Part shown: in pieces, positions 8,932 to 15,905 of the stretch
How the letters are laid out: every line of letters begins with the position of its first letter
Position numbering within the stretch: position 1 is the stretch's first letter
Made by a program: the position numbers and the translations under genes
Notes under the pieces: model-generated
Seen by the model: only the letters and a program-made list of their open reading frames with translations
Told to the model about the DNA's origin: nothing
The model's database searches: none
Assembly: GCF_030143245.1 (NCBI RefSeq)
Contig: NZ_JARJNS010000005.1
Location: 412,395 to 476,394, forward strand
From: Rhabdaerophilum sp. SD176
Lineage (GTDB): Bacteria > Pseudomonadota > Alphaproteobacteria > Rhizobiales > Beijerinckiaceae
Direction of reading: 5' to 3'
Length of the DNA: 64,000 bases

Positions 8932-10238
8932 GCCGGGCGTGCCTCGCGGGGGTAGGAGGCGGCCTGCCTCGGGAGACGTTCCGCGTAGGATCCCTGCCGC
9001 GGAACCAGCAGCATCAGCATCAGGGACAGGATCGAGACCCCGAGCGACTTGCCGGCAATGCCGAGGAAGGTCGTGTTGACAATGAAGAAATACCCCACCA
9101 CGACCCAGCCCCGCTTCTGGCAATGGCTCATCACCGACGTCATGAACAGGAAGAAGCCGGAGAAGAACAGCACCATGGGCAGGAACCCATAATAGAGCGT
9201 AAAGGCGACCCAGACGCTCTCGATCCCGAATTCCAGCCGGTAGACCCGCACGAGATATCCGAGTTGGTCCTGCTGCGGCCCGAACAGGATCTCCTCCAGC
9301 GTGAAGCCGTGGAACAGCTCGAACATTTTCACGCGGGCATTCGCGCTGTCATTGTCATCGACAAATCGCAGGATCAGGCGGTCGAAAACACCCATGTCGA
9401 AAGCCATGCCCAGCGCAGCAATCCCGACCGGCAGCAGGACGGCCAGCAGCGTCAGAAAGCGCAGATCGACGCGGGCGCCGGCGAGAAACCGCACAATTCT
9501 CAGCCCCATCGCGGCAAGGAGGAACAGAATCAGGAGGACAAGCGAGACACGCCCGCCGAAGGCCACCATTGCAGCGCATTGCAGGGCGAGGGTCGCCTTC
9601 CGCCATCGCCCTTGCACCTCCTGCCCGCCGCCCATCACCAGGAACATGACATAGCAGCTGGTCATCAGCGCATTCTTGAGCGGGTGACCGAGCAGGGCGG
9701 TGGCGCGCCAGTCATCGGTGATGGCGATGCCGCCGGCAACGAAAGGCGCCAGCCGGAGGCCCGTCACCACTTCACCGATACCCAGAACGGCATTGGCGGC
9801 GAAAACGCCGTGGATCACCATCACCATCCAGGCCTTGGTGGCAATTTCCAGGCGGCGGAAGATCAGCAGGAGCAGCATCGGCATCAGATAGGTGTCGATC
9901 AGGCCTGCCGCGGGTAGCCCCTGATTGGCGACGCCATGCCAGAAGACGACGAGCCAGATCAGCAGGAACAGGGTGATCCGGGCATCGTGCGCGAAGGCCG
10001 AGATCACGCTGGCCAGCGGGTTCCCGTCGCGCAGCGCGATCACGATGAAGGTGATCAGCGTCAGATACATGGACGGGTGGAACCGGGTTGGCCCCGCGCC
10101 GCCGAGCCCGTCATAGTTCCAGCCAAGGCCGTTCAGCGCCATCGGCGAGAGCATCAGCAGCAGCGTGATGATCCCGATCCCCAGGCCATGGATCAGCCGG
10201 TCGGTCCGGGGCGTCGGCGAGGCTGGCCAGGCGCGCAT
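8925..10238 (-). CDS. VpsF/O-antigen-ligase-like polysaccharide polymerase
   Basis: This 437-residue integral membrane protein has about ten to twelve helices and a large periplasmic loop after the RVSLVLLILFLLAAMG segment, as in the Wzy/WaaL/VpsF group. It likely polymerises or ligates polysaccharide repeat units at the periplasmic face. The ATG at 10238 overlaps the stop of the chain-length gene (TGATG); a GTG one codon earlier is an alternative. The specific VpsF label is from overall pattern and gene neighbours, not from a diagnostic residue. Confidence 0.72.
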   Translation of the reverse strand: MRAWPASPTPRTDRLIHGLGIGIITLLLMLSPMALNGLGWNYDGLGGAGPTRFHPSMYLTLITFIVIALRDGNPLASVISAFAHDARITLFLLIWLVVFWHGVANQGLPAAGLIDTYLMPMLLLLIFRRLEIATKAWMVMVIHGVFAANAVLGIGEVVTGLRLAPFVAGGIAITDDWRATALLGHPLKNALMTSCYVMFLVMGGGQEVQGRWRKATLALQCAAMVAFGGRVSLVLLILFLLAAMGLRIVRFLAGARVDLRFLTLLAVLLPVGIAALGMAFDMGVFDRLILRFVDDNDSANARVKMFELFHGFTLEEILFGPQQDQLGYLVRVYRLEFGIESVWVAFTLYYGFLPMVLFFSGFFLFMTSVMSHCQKRGWVVVGYFFIVNTTFLGIAGKSLGVSILSLMLMLLVPRQGSYAERLPRQAASYPREARPAC

Positions 10239-12397
10239 CACGCCGCCTGCCCGACCACGCCGATCAGCGACGGCCCGAAGGCCCGGTCACAGGTTGCCGC
10301 CGTGCCGGCATCCGGCTGCTGGCCGGCCGGCAGGACCGCGATCACGCCGTCGACATGGCGGGCGAGATCGATCTGCGACAGCGCTCGCGAGCCTGCCGGC
10401 GGTCCGTCGATGACGACGATGCCATGCGCATCGACAGCGTTTTTCGAAGGCGGCGCGGCGCCGGACTCGCCGAAAGGCAGGACATGGACGGGGAGATTGT
10501 CCAGCCCGGCAATCGGGAAGGCGGTGCGCATCTGCCCATGCAGCCGGGCTGGTACACCTCGCCGCGCGAGGGGAAGCCGGACGGCAAGCCCGTCGGCGCT
10601 CCCCCGCCCGTCGACGAGCAGAACCGCTTCCCCGCGCTCGGCGAGGGCAATTGCAAGGTTGATGGCCAGGACCGGCGAGGCGTTGCCGCGCCCGATCCCG
10701 GAGACCATGAGCGTCGTGACAGGCTGCCGGTCGAGGCGCGCCAGAATATCCTCGGCGAGGAGCCCCATTTCCTCGGCATAGGCCGATCCGGGTGCGGCGA
10801 TCGGCGACTGGCCCTGCCCCCGGCCGGGGTGCCGCAGGCTGCGTCCGCCTTGGCCTGTAGGCTCACGCGGAGGCAGCATCGCCATCAAGGGCGCGTCGGG
10901 GTCGTCCGGCACGGGATTGGCTGCCTGGGCCCGCGATCCGGGCGCTACTGACGGAGACCGCCGCCTCTGGCCGCCCTGGGAGAGGGTTTCCAGCACCAGC
11001 GCGAGGCCGATGCCGGCAAAGAGCCCGGCGACCATGGCCAAGGCGAGAATCAGCGCCTTGTTCGGTGCCGACGGACGTTGCGGGGCCAGAGCGGGCGCGA
11101 TGATGCGGCCCGCCGGCGTATCCACCGAGAGCCGGGCGATCTGTTCCTTGTCGCGCAGGAATTTCTCGTAGACGGCCTTTTGGGCATCCACCGCACGTTC
11201 GAGTTCACGAAGGCGCAGCAGCGTCTTGTTGGTGTTGGTCGCATCGCTCTTCAACGAATCGAGCTGGCGCTGGAGAGCAGTCACATTCGACTGCGCCACC
11301 GTATAGGCCGAGCGCGCGCCATCGGCGATTCGCCCGAGTTCCTCGTTGATCTGCCGGCGTGTCTCGACCACCTGCTCGCGGATTTCCGCAAAGGCGGGGT
11401 GCCGCGGCCCGAGGGTCGAGCGGGCATTCGCTTCCAGCCGCAGGATCTCGGAGAGCTGGCCCCGCAGCCGCTCGATCACACCGGAACGCAGCGCGTCATT
11501 CGTTGTGTCGGGCAGGCGGCCCGAGCGGCGGATCGCCTCCACCTGGTCGAGACTGGCCTTGGCTTCCGCCGCCTTGCGCTGCGCATCGACAATGCCGCGA
11601 TTGAGCTCGCTGAGCTGCTGTTCCCCCACGAGGCGGCCCTCGACGCCGAGGATCCGGTTCTCGACCTTGTAGGCCTCGACCCGGGCTTCGGCTTCCTTCA
11701 GCCGGCCCTGCAGCTCAAGGAGATGGGTATCGAGCCAGCTCTCCTCGCGCTGCGCGGTCTCGTTCTTCGAATCCCGGCCATCATTCACATAGGCTTTGGC
11801 AATGGCATTCGCGATCCGCGCCGCCTTCTCGCCGCTTCCGGCCCGGACCTGAACCTCCACCACATAGGTGCGGTCCGGCCGTTTGACCTTCACCGCTTCT
11901 TTCAGGTTGCGCAGGGTGTTGAACTGCACGTCACCAGGCCCGCGGGAAAAGTCGGGATCCTCATTGAGTTTCTCGGCGCTGATCACACGCTGCAGCACCG
12001 TATCGGATTCGATCAGGACGATCTGGCTGTCGACGAGGTTGGGGTCGAAGGACCCGCCGACACCCGTGCCCTCGATCTGGAAGCTGGCCCGGTTCCGGGG
12101 GTCGACGAAGATCATCGTCGAGGCGGTGAATTGCGGCTTCGTCACCATGAGATAGGCGAAACCCAGGCCGGTCATCAGCGCCGTCGAAGCGGCAATTGTC
12201 ATCCAGCGGCGGCGCAGGATCGCGCCGAATTCCGCGATACCGACAGGGATCTCGCCTGTTTCGGCCCGGGCCGGCGCGGCCGCAGGCCGGCTCAGCCAGC
12301 CCGGGCGCACGCTGCGGGCTGGCCGGGCCGGAACGCCCGCCGGCTGGGCTGGAGCGGCGTTCGGCCTCCGCGCGTCAGCTCCCAGTTTCCGCAACAT
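10238..12397 (-). CDS. GumC/Wzz-type chain-length protein with degenerate kinase-like domain
   Basis: The 719-residue protein has a Wzz domain after IPVGIAEFGAILRRRWMTI, two membrane helices (about 70-95 and 440-465), a long coiled-coil periplasmic region with heptad-rich EAEARVEAYKVENRI, and a cytosolic C-terminal domain resembling BY-kinases. That domain reads VSGIGRGNASPVLAINLAIA, where a Walker A lysine is expected, and the C-terminus has no tyrosine cluster, so kinase activity is unlikely. It probably controls polymer length and export. The ATG at 12397 has GAGG eight bases upstream; a GTG at 12427 would add ten residues. Confidence 0.85.
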   Translation of the reverse strand: MLRKLGADARRPNAAPAQPAGVPARPARSVRPGWLSRPAAAPARAETGEIPVGIAEFGAILRRRWMTIAASTALMTGLGFAYLMVTKPQFTASTMIFVDPRNRASFQIEGTGVGGSFDPNLVDSQIVLIESDTVLQRVISAEKLNEDPDFSRGPGDVQFNTLRNLKEAVKVKRPDRTYVVEVQVRAGSGEKAARIANAIAKAYVNDGRDSKNETAQREESWLDTHLLELQGRLKEAEARVEAYKVENRILGVEGRLVGEQQLSELNRGIVDAQRKAAEAKASLDQVEAIRRSGRLPDTTNDALRSGVIERLRGQLSEILRLEANARSTLGPRHPAFAEIREQVVETRRQINEELGRIADGARSAYTVAQSNVTALQRQLDSLKSDATNTNKTLLRLRELERAVDAQKAVYEKFLRDKEQIARLSVDTPAGRIIAPALAPQRPSAPNKALILALAMVAGLFAGIGLALVLETLSQGGQRRRSPSVAPGSRAQAANPVPDDPDAPLMAMLPPREPTGQGGRSLRHPGRGQGQSPIAAPGSAYAEEMGLLAEDILARLDRQPVTTLMVSGIGRGNASPVLAINLAIALAERGEAVLLVDGRGSADGLAVRLPLARRGVPARLHGQMRTAFPIAGLDNLPVHVLPFGESGAAPPSKNAVDAHGIVVIDGPPAGSRALSQIDLARHVDGVIAVLPAGQQPDAGTAATCDRAFGPSLIGVVGQAA

Positions 12398-12533
12398 CCA
12401 CCCGATCCTCGAGACACGACTTGGCACCGGTCGCGCAGCTGGTCACAGCGCGAATCCGCGTTCGACCTTGCCAGACGATTCTTTACGAAGCGTTCACCAT
12501 GTTCGGGAAATGACGGGCTTGGGCGAGAACCCG

Positions 12534-12926
12534 TCAGCGCAGCCACGCCTGGAGGCGCGGTCGGAAGCCGAGGAAGCCGAGATAGGCCTTTTCCAGCAGC
12601 CAGAGAAAGGCGGGAATCCGGGCCAGTAGCCCGAGGGGCCGCAAAAGCGGGATGCTGCGCCACATCGCCGCGAAGGCTGCCGCTCCGGAAACCGGTTCGC
12701 GCCCGCGTTCCTGCGCGTGGAAGCGCGCCAGCAGCACCGCTCGGTCGAGCGGGCATGCGCTCTCCGGATCGGCAAGATCGACGAAGTGGATGGCCTGCCG
12801 CCGGTCCAGCCGGCGCATGGCCGCAATTTCGCGCCGGCAGAGCGGGCAGGCGCCATCATACCAGACGGTCAGGTCAGGCCCTTGCGGGGTAATGTCGGAA
12901 GACGAAGCCATACCGGGTTTACGCAT
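12534..12926 (-). CDS. DCC-family thiol-disulfide oxidoreductase-like protein (DUF393)
   Basis: A 130-residue protein with the family motif YDGACPLCRREI near its N-terminus, where the CxxC pair gives the DCC family its presumed thiol-disulfide role, and the later MWRSIPLLRPLGLLARIP segment. The substrate is unknown. It lies between the EPS operon promoter and fpr, on the same strand as fpr. ATG at 12926 is chosen; TTG at 12932 and ATG at 12911 are alternatives, none with a strong ribosome-binding site. A run of nine G lies upstream at 12948-12956. Confidence 0.8.
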   Translation of the reverse strand: MRKPGMASSSDITPQGPDLTVWYDGACPLCRREIAAMRRLDRRQAIHFVDLADPESACPLDRAVLLARFHAQERGREPVSGAAAFAAMWRSIPLLRPLGLLARIPAFLWLLEKAYLGFLGFRPRLQAWLR

Positions 12927-12962
12927 GGCCAACCCGACCGGATCGGCGGGGGGGGGATGCGC

Positions 12963-13736
12963 CTATTTCTCGACGAAGGCCTTTTCGATCACGTAGGAGC
13001 CGGGCTTCGAGCTGTTGCCCTCGCTGAAGCCGCCTTTTTCGAGCAAGGCCACCATGTCAGCCAGCATCTGCGGGCTGCCGCACAGCATCACGCGGTCCTG
13101 CGCCGGATCCCAGGCGGGCAGCCCGATATCGGAAAAGATTCGGCCGGTTTCCACCAGATCGGTGATGCGGCCACGGTTGCGGAAGGGCTCCCGCGTGACG
13201 GTGGGGTAATAGATCAGCTGGCCGGCAATCTGCTCGCCCAGCAATTCGTGGTTCGGCATCTCGCGTTCGATCTGCTCGGCATAGGCGAGTTCGGCCACTT
13301 CGCGCACGCCATGGACAAGCACGACCTTTGCGAAACGCTCGTAGACATCCGGGTCGCGGATCAGGCTCATGAACGGGGCAAGCCCGGTGCCGGTGCCGAT
13401 CAGGTAGAGGTTGCGCCCCGGAAGGAGGTTGTTGGCGAGCAGCGTGCCCGTCGCCTTCCGGCCGACAATGATCTCCTCGCCGACCTTGATATGCTGGAGC
13501 CGCGAGGTCAGCGGGCCGTCCGGCACCTTGATTGACAGGAATTCCAGTTCTTCCTCGTAATTCGGGCTGACGACGCTGTAGGCCCGGAGCAGCGGCTTGC
13601 CGTCCACCGGCAGGCCGATCATCACGAACTGGCCGTTCTCGTAGCGGAAGGCCGGGTTGCGCGTGGTGCGGAAGGAAAAGAGCCGGTCGGTCCAGTGATG
13701 GACATGGGTCACGGTTTCGGTGTTGAAGGCACTCAT
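12963..13736 (-). CDS. fpr: Ferredoxin/flavodoxin-NADP+ reductase
   Basis: The 257-residue flavoprotein has the usual length for bacterial Fpr. It shows the FAD-binding RAYSVVSPNY, the nucleotide motif LIGTGTGLAPFMS and VMLCGSPQML, and ends in an aromatic-free AFVEK tail as in the alphaproteobacterial subclass. It passes electrons between NADPH and ferredoxin or flavodoxin, which radical-SAM enzymes such as BchE and HemN need for reduction. Its upstream region holds an FNR-like box (13802-13815) and a PpsR-type site (13853-13870), so redox control shared with bchE is an inference. Start ATG 13736. Confidence 0.93.
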   Translation of the reverse strand: MSAFNTETVTHVHHWTDRLFSFRTTRNPAFRYENGQFVMIGLPVDGKPLLRAYSVVSPNYEEELEFLSIKVPDGPLTSRLQHIKVGEEIIVGRKATGTLLANNLLPGRNLYLIGTGTGLAPFMSLIRDPDVYERFAKVVLVHGVREVAELAYAEQIEREMPNHELLGEQIAGQLIYYPTVTREPFRNRGRITDLVETGRIFSDIGLPAWDPAQDRVMLCGSPQMLADMVALLEKGGFSEGNSSKPGSYVIEKAFVEK

Positions 13737-13801
13737 CGGTGTCTCGGGCCCTTGAACTGGCAAATGACGGCTGGATCTAGCATCGGCCGCCTCGCCTGAC
13801 T

Positions 13802-13815
13802 TCGACCTGGATCAA
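13802..13815 (-). promoter_or_regulatory. FNR/FixK-like box upstream of fpr, two mismatches
   Basis: Read on the minus strand the site is TTGATCCAGGTCGA, against TTGAT-N4-ATCAA; eight of ten informative positions match. Its centre is about 72 bases before the fpr ATG. With a class II geometry (-41.5) the start would fall near 13767, with TAGATC as a poor -10 element. Confidence 0.35.
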
Positions 13816-13852
13816 ATCCGTACGCCAGCCAATACCCGGAATGGCCGCGCCT

Positions 13853-13870
13853 TGTCAGCCCTCGCGGACA
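13853..13870. promoter_or_regulatory. PpsR/CrtJ-type site TGT-N12-ACA
   Basis: TGTC, ten bases, GACA: the same extended dyad as the two sites at bchE. It lies between fpr and the DUF3429 gene, about 117 bases before the fpr start and 229 before the other, so which gene it serves is unclear. Confidence 0.45.
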
Positions 13871-14098
13871 AAAAAGACAGATTCCCGCGCCGGCTGATCG
13901 CTGGAGAGAAGACCACCTTCGCGGATGTCCGGAACGGGAGAACGCAATGTCTGCGGCTGGTTCCGGTCGACTCCCCCGCCACGATGTCACGCCCTCTGGC
14001 CAAGCGGCGCGCGCGCCCCAGAATCAGGATCATTCGCCGGGTCGGAACGTCGCGGTCAGGAAACAGGGCCGCCAGGAAAACGGGGGAGAACCATCGAG

Positions 14099-14590
14099 AT
14101 GGAAAGGACATTCTTCGCGGCGGATCCGCAGGGCATGCGCACCCCGCTTTGGGCCGAAAGGCTGGGCCTTGCAGGACTTCTCCCCTTTTTCGGGCTGGCG
14201 GCCCTCGCATGGTTCGGTCCGGCTGCGAGCCAGGCGCCTGCGCTACTGGCCTTGCTGGCCTATGGCGCCACGATCCTCTCCTTCCTCGGCGGCATCGTCT
14301 GGGGTTTCGCCATCGCCGATACACGCAACGAGGCCGATCTCGGCCGCAATGCCCCCCTCTTCATCCTCGGCGTCTTGCCCCAATTGCTTGGCTGGGGAGC
14401 TTTGCTTGCCGGGGGGCGCGTGGGCCATCTCGCTGTCGCGGCCGGTCTTGTCGGCGTGCTCTGGATCGACCGGCGCCTCGTGGCCGAGGGGCGGGCGCCG
14501 GGATGGTACGGCGCCCTGCGGCTCCGCCTCTCCCTCCTCGCTGCCCTTGCCATGCTGGCCGGGGCCGTGCATGGCGGCGTGATGCCATGA
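14099..14590 (+). CDS. DUF3429 family small membrane protein
   Basis: A 163-residue protein with about four to five hydrophobic helices and the family-like segment GATILSFLGGIVWGFAI. Function is unknown in the family. The ATG at 14099 is supported by the purine-rich GGGGGAGAA upstream; frames extending further up are not family-like. Its stop overlaps the next start (ATGA), so it is co-translated with the SUMF1-like secreted protein. Confidence 0.75.
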   Translation: MERTFFAADPQGMRTPLWAERLGLAGLLPFFGLAALAWFGPAASQAPALLALLAYGATILSFLGGIVWGFAIADTRNEADLGRNAPLFILGVLPQLLGWGALLAGGRVGHLAVAAGLVGVLWIDRRLVAEGRAPGWYGALRLRLSLLAALAMLAGAVHGGVMP

Positions 14591-15270
14591 TCCGTTCGGC
14601 TCTGGCCTCCGCGCTGATCCTGCTCGGCACGCTCGCGGCTGCCGCCGAAGAACCCACGCGCAACCGCATCGATGCATTCGAGATTGACCGCACGGAAGTG
14701 ACGGTCGGCGCGTTCCGGGCTTATCTCGCGCGGCGAGGCGTCCCGACTGCGGCAGAACGCGAAGGCGGCAGCTTCGAATATGCCGGGGGCTGGGTGCAGC
14801 GCCCGGGCTGGATCTGGTCGCATCCGCAAGGCCGGCCGGCCGCCGATGCCGAGCCTGTCACCCATGTGTCGTGGGACGAAGCCCGCGCCTTCTGCGCCGA
14901 TCGCGGGGGCCGCCTGCCAACGCTTGCCGAATGGCGCCGCGCCGCCTTCACCGAAACGCGGTCCACCCCGACCGACGGGTTCGAGACCGGCCGAACCTAT
15001 CGCTATGCCGTGGGCGATTCTCCCGAGGGCATGAACAACAATCGCCGCCATCATGTGGTGGTCGGTACCACGAAGCGCGGCGTCAATGGCCTTCACGATA
15101 TGGGCGCCAATGTCTGGGAATGGCTGGCGGATAGACGCGGCGACGAGGCGCTCACCGCCGGCGGTTCCTGGTGGTATGGCCCGGAACAATCCCGCGCCGA
15201 GGGCACGCAATGGAAGGCGGCCAGCTTCACCGTGCTCTATATCGGCTTCCGGTGCGCCTATGGCGGCTAG
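14587..15270 (+). CDS. Secreted SUMF1/FGE-fold protein without catalytic cysteines
   Basis: The 227-residue protein starts with a short signal peptide (to about residue 20, ending in TLAAAAEEP) and contains the formylglycine-generating-enzyme fold: EIDRTEVTVGAFRAYL, PVTHVSWDEARAFC, GRLPTLAEWRRAA, GLHDMGANVWEW and the closing GFRC. The cysteine pair used by true formylglycine-generating enzymes before GFRC is absent, so sulfatase activation is unlikely. Paralogues of this fold serve varied periplasmic roles. It overlaps genes on both sides, forming a three-gene unit. Confidence 0.78.
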   Translation: MIRSALASALILLGTLAAAAEEPTRNRIDAFEIDRTEVTVGAFRAYLARRGVPTAAEREGGSFEYAGGWVQRPGWIWSHPQGRPAADAEPVTHVSWDEARAFCADRGGRLPTLAEWRRAAFTETRSTPTDGFETGRTYRYAVGDSPEGMNNNRRHHVVVGTTKRGVNGLHDMGANVWEWLADRRGDEALTAGGSWWYGPEQSRAEGTQWKAASFTVLYIGFRCAYGG

Positions 15271-15829
15271 GGCGGGGCTCTTCGCTTTCCTTCTGATCTT
15301 TGCTGGTGCCCTGGCTGGCCATCATCCTGCGCCCGCCGCGGAAAGCCCGGCCTGGCAGGCTCTGGCCGGCGGGGCCATCGTGCTCTTCCGCCATTCCAAT
15401 GCGCCGGGAACGGGGGATCCGCGAGACTTCCGACTCGGCGATTGTGCTACCCAGCGCAACCTCGATGACGCTGGCCGTGAGCAGGCGAGGCGGATCGGCG
15501 AAGCCTTCCGGAGCCGCGGCATTGCCGTGGGCCGCGTCCTTGCCTCCCGCTGGTGCCGGGCGCAGGATACGGCTGCGCTCGCCTTTCCCGGCCGGGTGGA
15601 AGGCGAGCCGGCCTTCGACTCGTTCTTCGAGGCGCGCGAACGCCGCGATGCCGCCACGGCGGCCGCCCGCCGGATCCTCGAGCGCTGGCAGGGGCCGGGC
15701 GCGCTCGTCGTGGCGACGCATCAGGTCAACATCACGGCCCTGACCGGTATCGTGCCCCGGTCCGGCGAGGGCGTTGTCCTCCGCATCGAGAACGGGGAGA
15801 TCCGCATCATCGGCCGCATCCAGCCCTGA
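15260..15829 (+). CDS. Secreted histidine phosphatase superfamily protein
   Basis: A 189-residue protein with a signal peptide (hydrophobic LFAFLLIFAGALAG) and the branch-1/2-like catalytic elements LFRHSN near residue 45, ARRIGEAF, and ATHQVNITAL with the second catalytic histidine. It would dephosphorylate an unknown periplasmic substrate. The start ATG lies inside the last codons of the SUMF1-like gene (11-base overlap). An extension further upstream would run inside that gene and is rejected. Confidence 0.8.
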   Translation: MAARAGLFAFLLIFAGALAGHHPAPAAESPAWQALAGGAIVLFRHSNAPGTGDPRDFRLGDCATQRNLDDAGREQARRIGEAFRSRGIAVGRVLASRWCRAQDTAALAFPGRVEGEPAFDSFFEARERRDAATAAARRILERWQGPGALVVATHQVNITALTGIVPRSGEGVVLRIENGEIRIIGRIQP

Positions 15830-15834
15830 CCGGG

Positions 15835-15848
15835 TTGATGTGTGTCAA
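15835..15848 (+). promoter_or_regulatory. FNR/FixK-type box at the bchE promoter
   Basis: TTGAT-GTGT-GTCAA matches the FNR/FixK consensus TTGAT-N4-ATCAA at nine of ten positions. It overlaps the upstream PpsR-type site by six bases (15843-15848). If it acts from -41.5, transcription would start near 15883 with TAGCCT (15871-15876) as the -10 element. This fits oxygen-dependent control of an anaerobic enzyme; the start site is inferred. Confidence 0.65.
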
Positions 15849-15860
15849 AGACGCCTGACA
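15843..15860 (+). promoter_or_regulatory. PpsR/CrtJ-type operator 1 of bchE (TGT-N12-ACA)
   Basis: TGTC and GACA are separated by ten bases, a full TGT-N12-ACA palindrome. Known PpsR/CrtJ repressors bind pairs of such sites at photosynthesis promoters. This copy overlaps the FNR-type box and would cover the -35 region in the model given for that box. Confidence 0.75.
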
Positions 15861-15886
15861 CTCACCTTCCTAGCCTGAGCGTTAAA

Positions 15887-15904
15887 TGTCAGGGAGGCTG
15901 GACA
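15887..15904 (+). promoter_or_regulatory. PpsR/CrtJ-type operator 2 of bchE (TGT-N12-ACA)
   Basis: TGTC and GACA again flank ten bases, 26 bases downstream of the first operator. The site ends one base before the bchE ATG (15906) and contains its ribosome-binding sequence AGGGAGG. Paired sites suit cooperative binding of a PpsR tetramer. Confidence 0.75.
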
Positions 15905-15905
15905 C

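Larger units (their letters stand above)
13737..14098. other. Intergenic region between divergent fpr and the DUF3429 gene
   Basis: This 362-base stretch has no convincing gene. It carries the FNR-like and PpsR-like sites listed separately near the fpr side. Frames that run through it towards the DUF3429 gene have no ribosome-binding site or family-like sequence before position 14099. Confidence 0.7.

Noticed and set aside
12511..12536. Inverted repeat TGACGGG/CCCGTCA at the end of the DCC gene as terminator
   Set aside because: The 12-base loop is large, the stop codon is inside the stem and no T-tract follows.
11078..12892. 604-codon open frame on the plus strand
   Set aside because: It is opposite the coiled-coil region of the GumC-type gene and part of the DCC gene; no motif supports it.
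12948..12956. Run of nine G near the DCC gene start as a phase-variable tract
   Set aside because: It lies upstream of the preferred start, outside any coding frame, and in GC-rich DNA such a run can occur by chance.
14587..15270. True formylglycine-generating enzyme for sulfatase maturation
   Set aside because: The catalytic cysteine pair is missing and no sulfatase gene is nearby.
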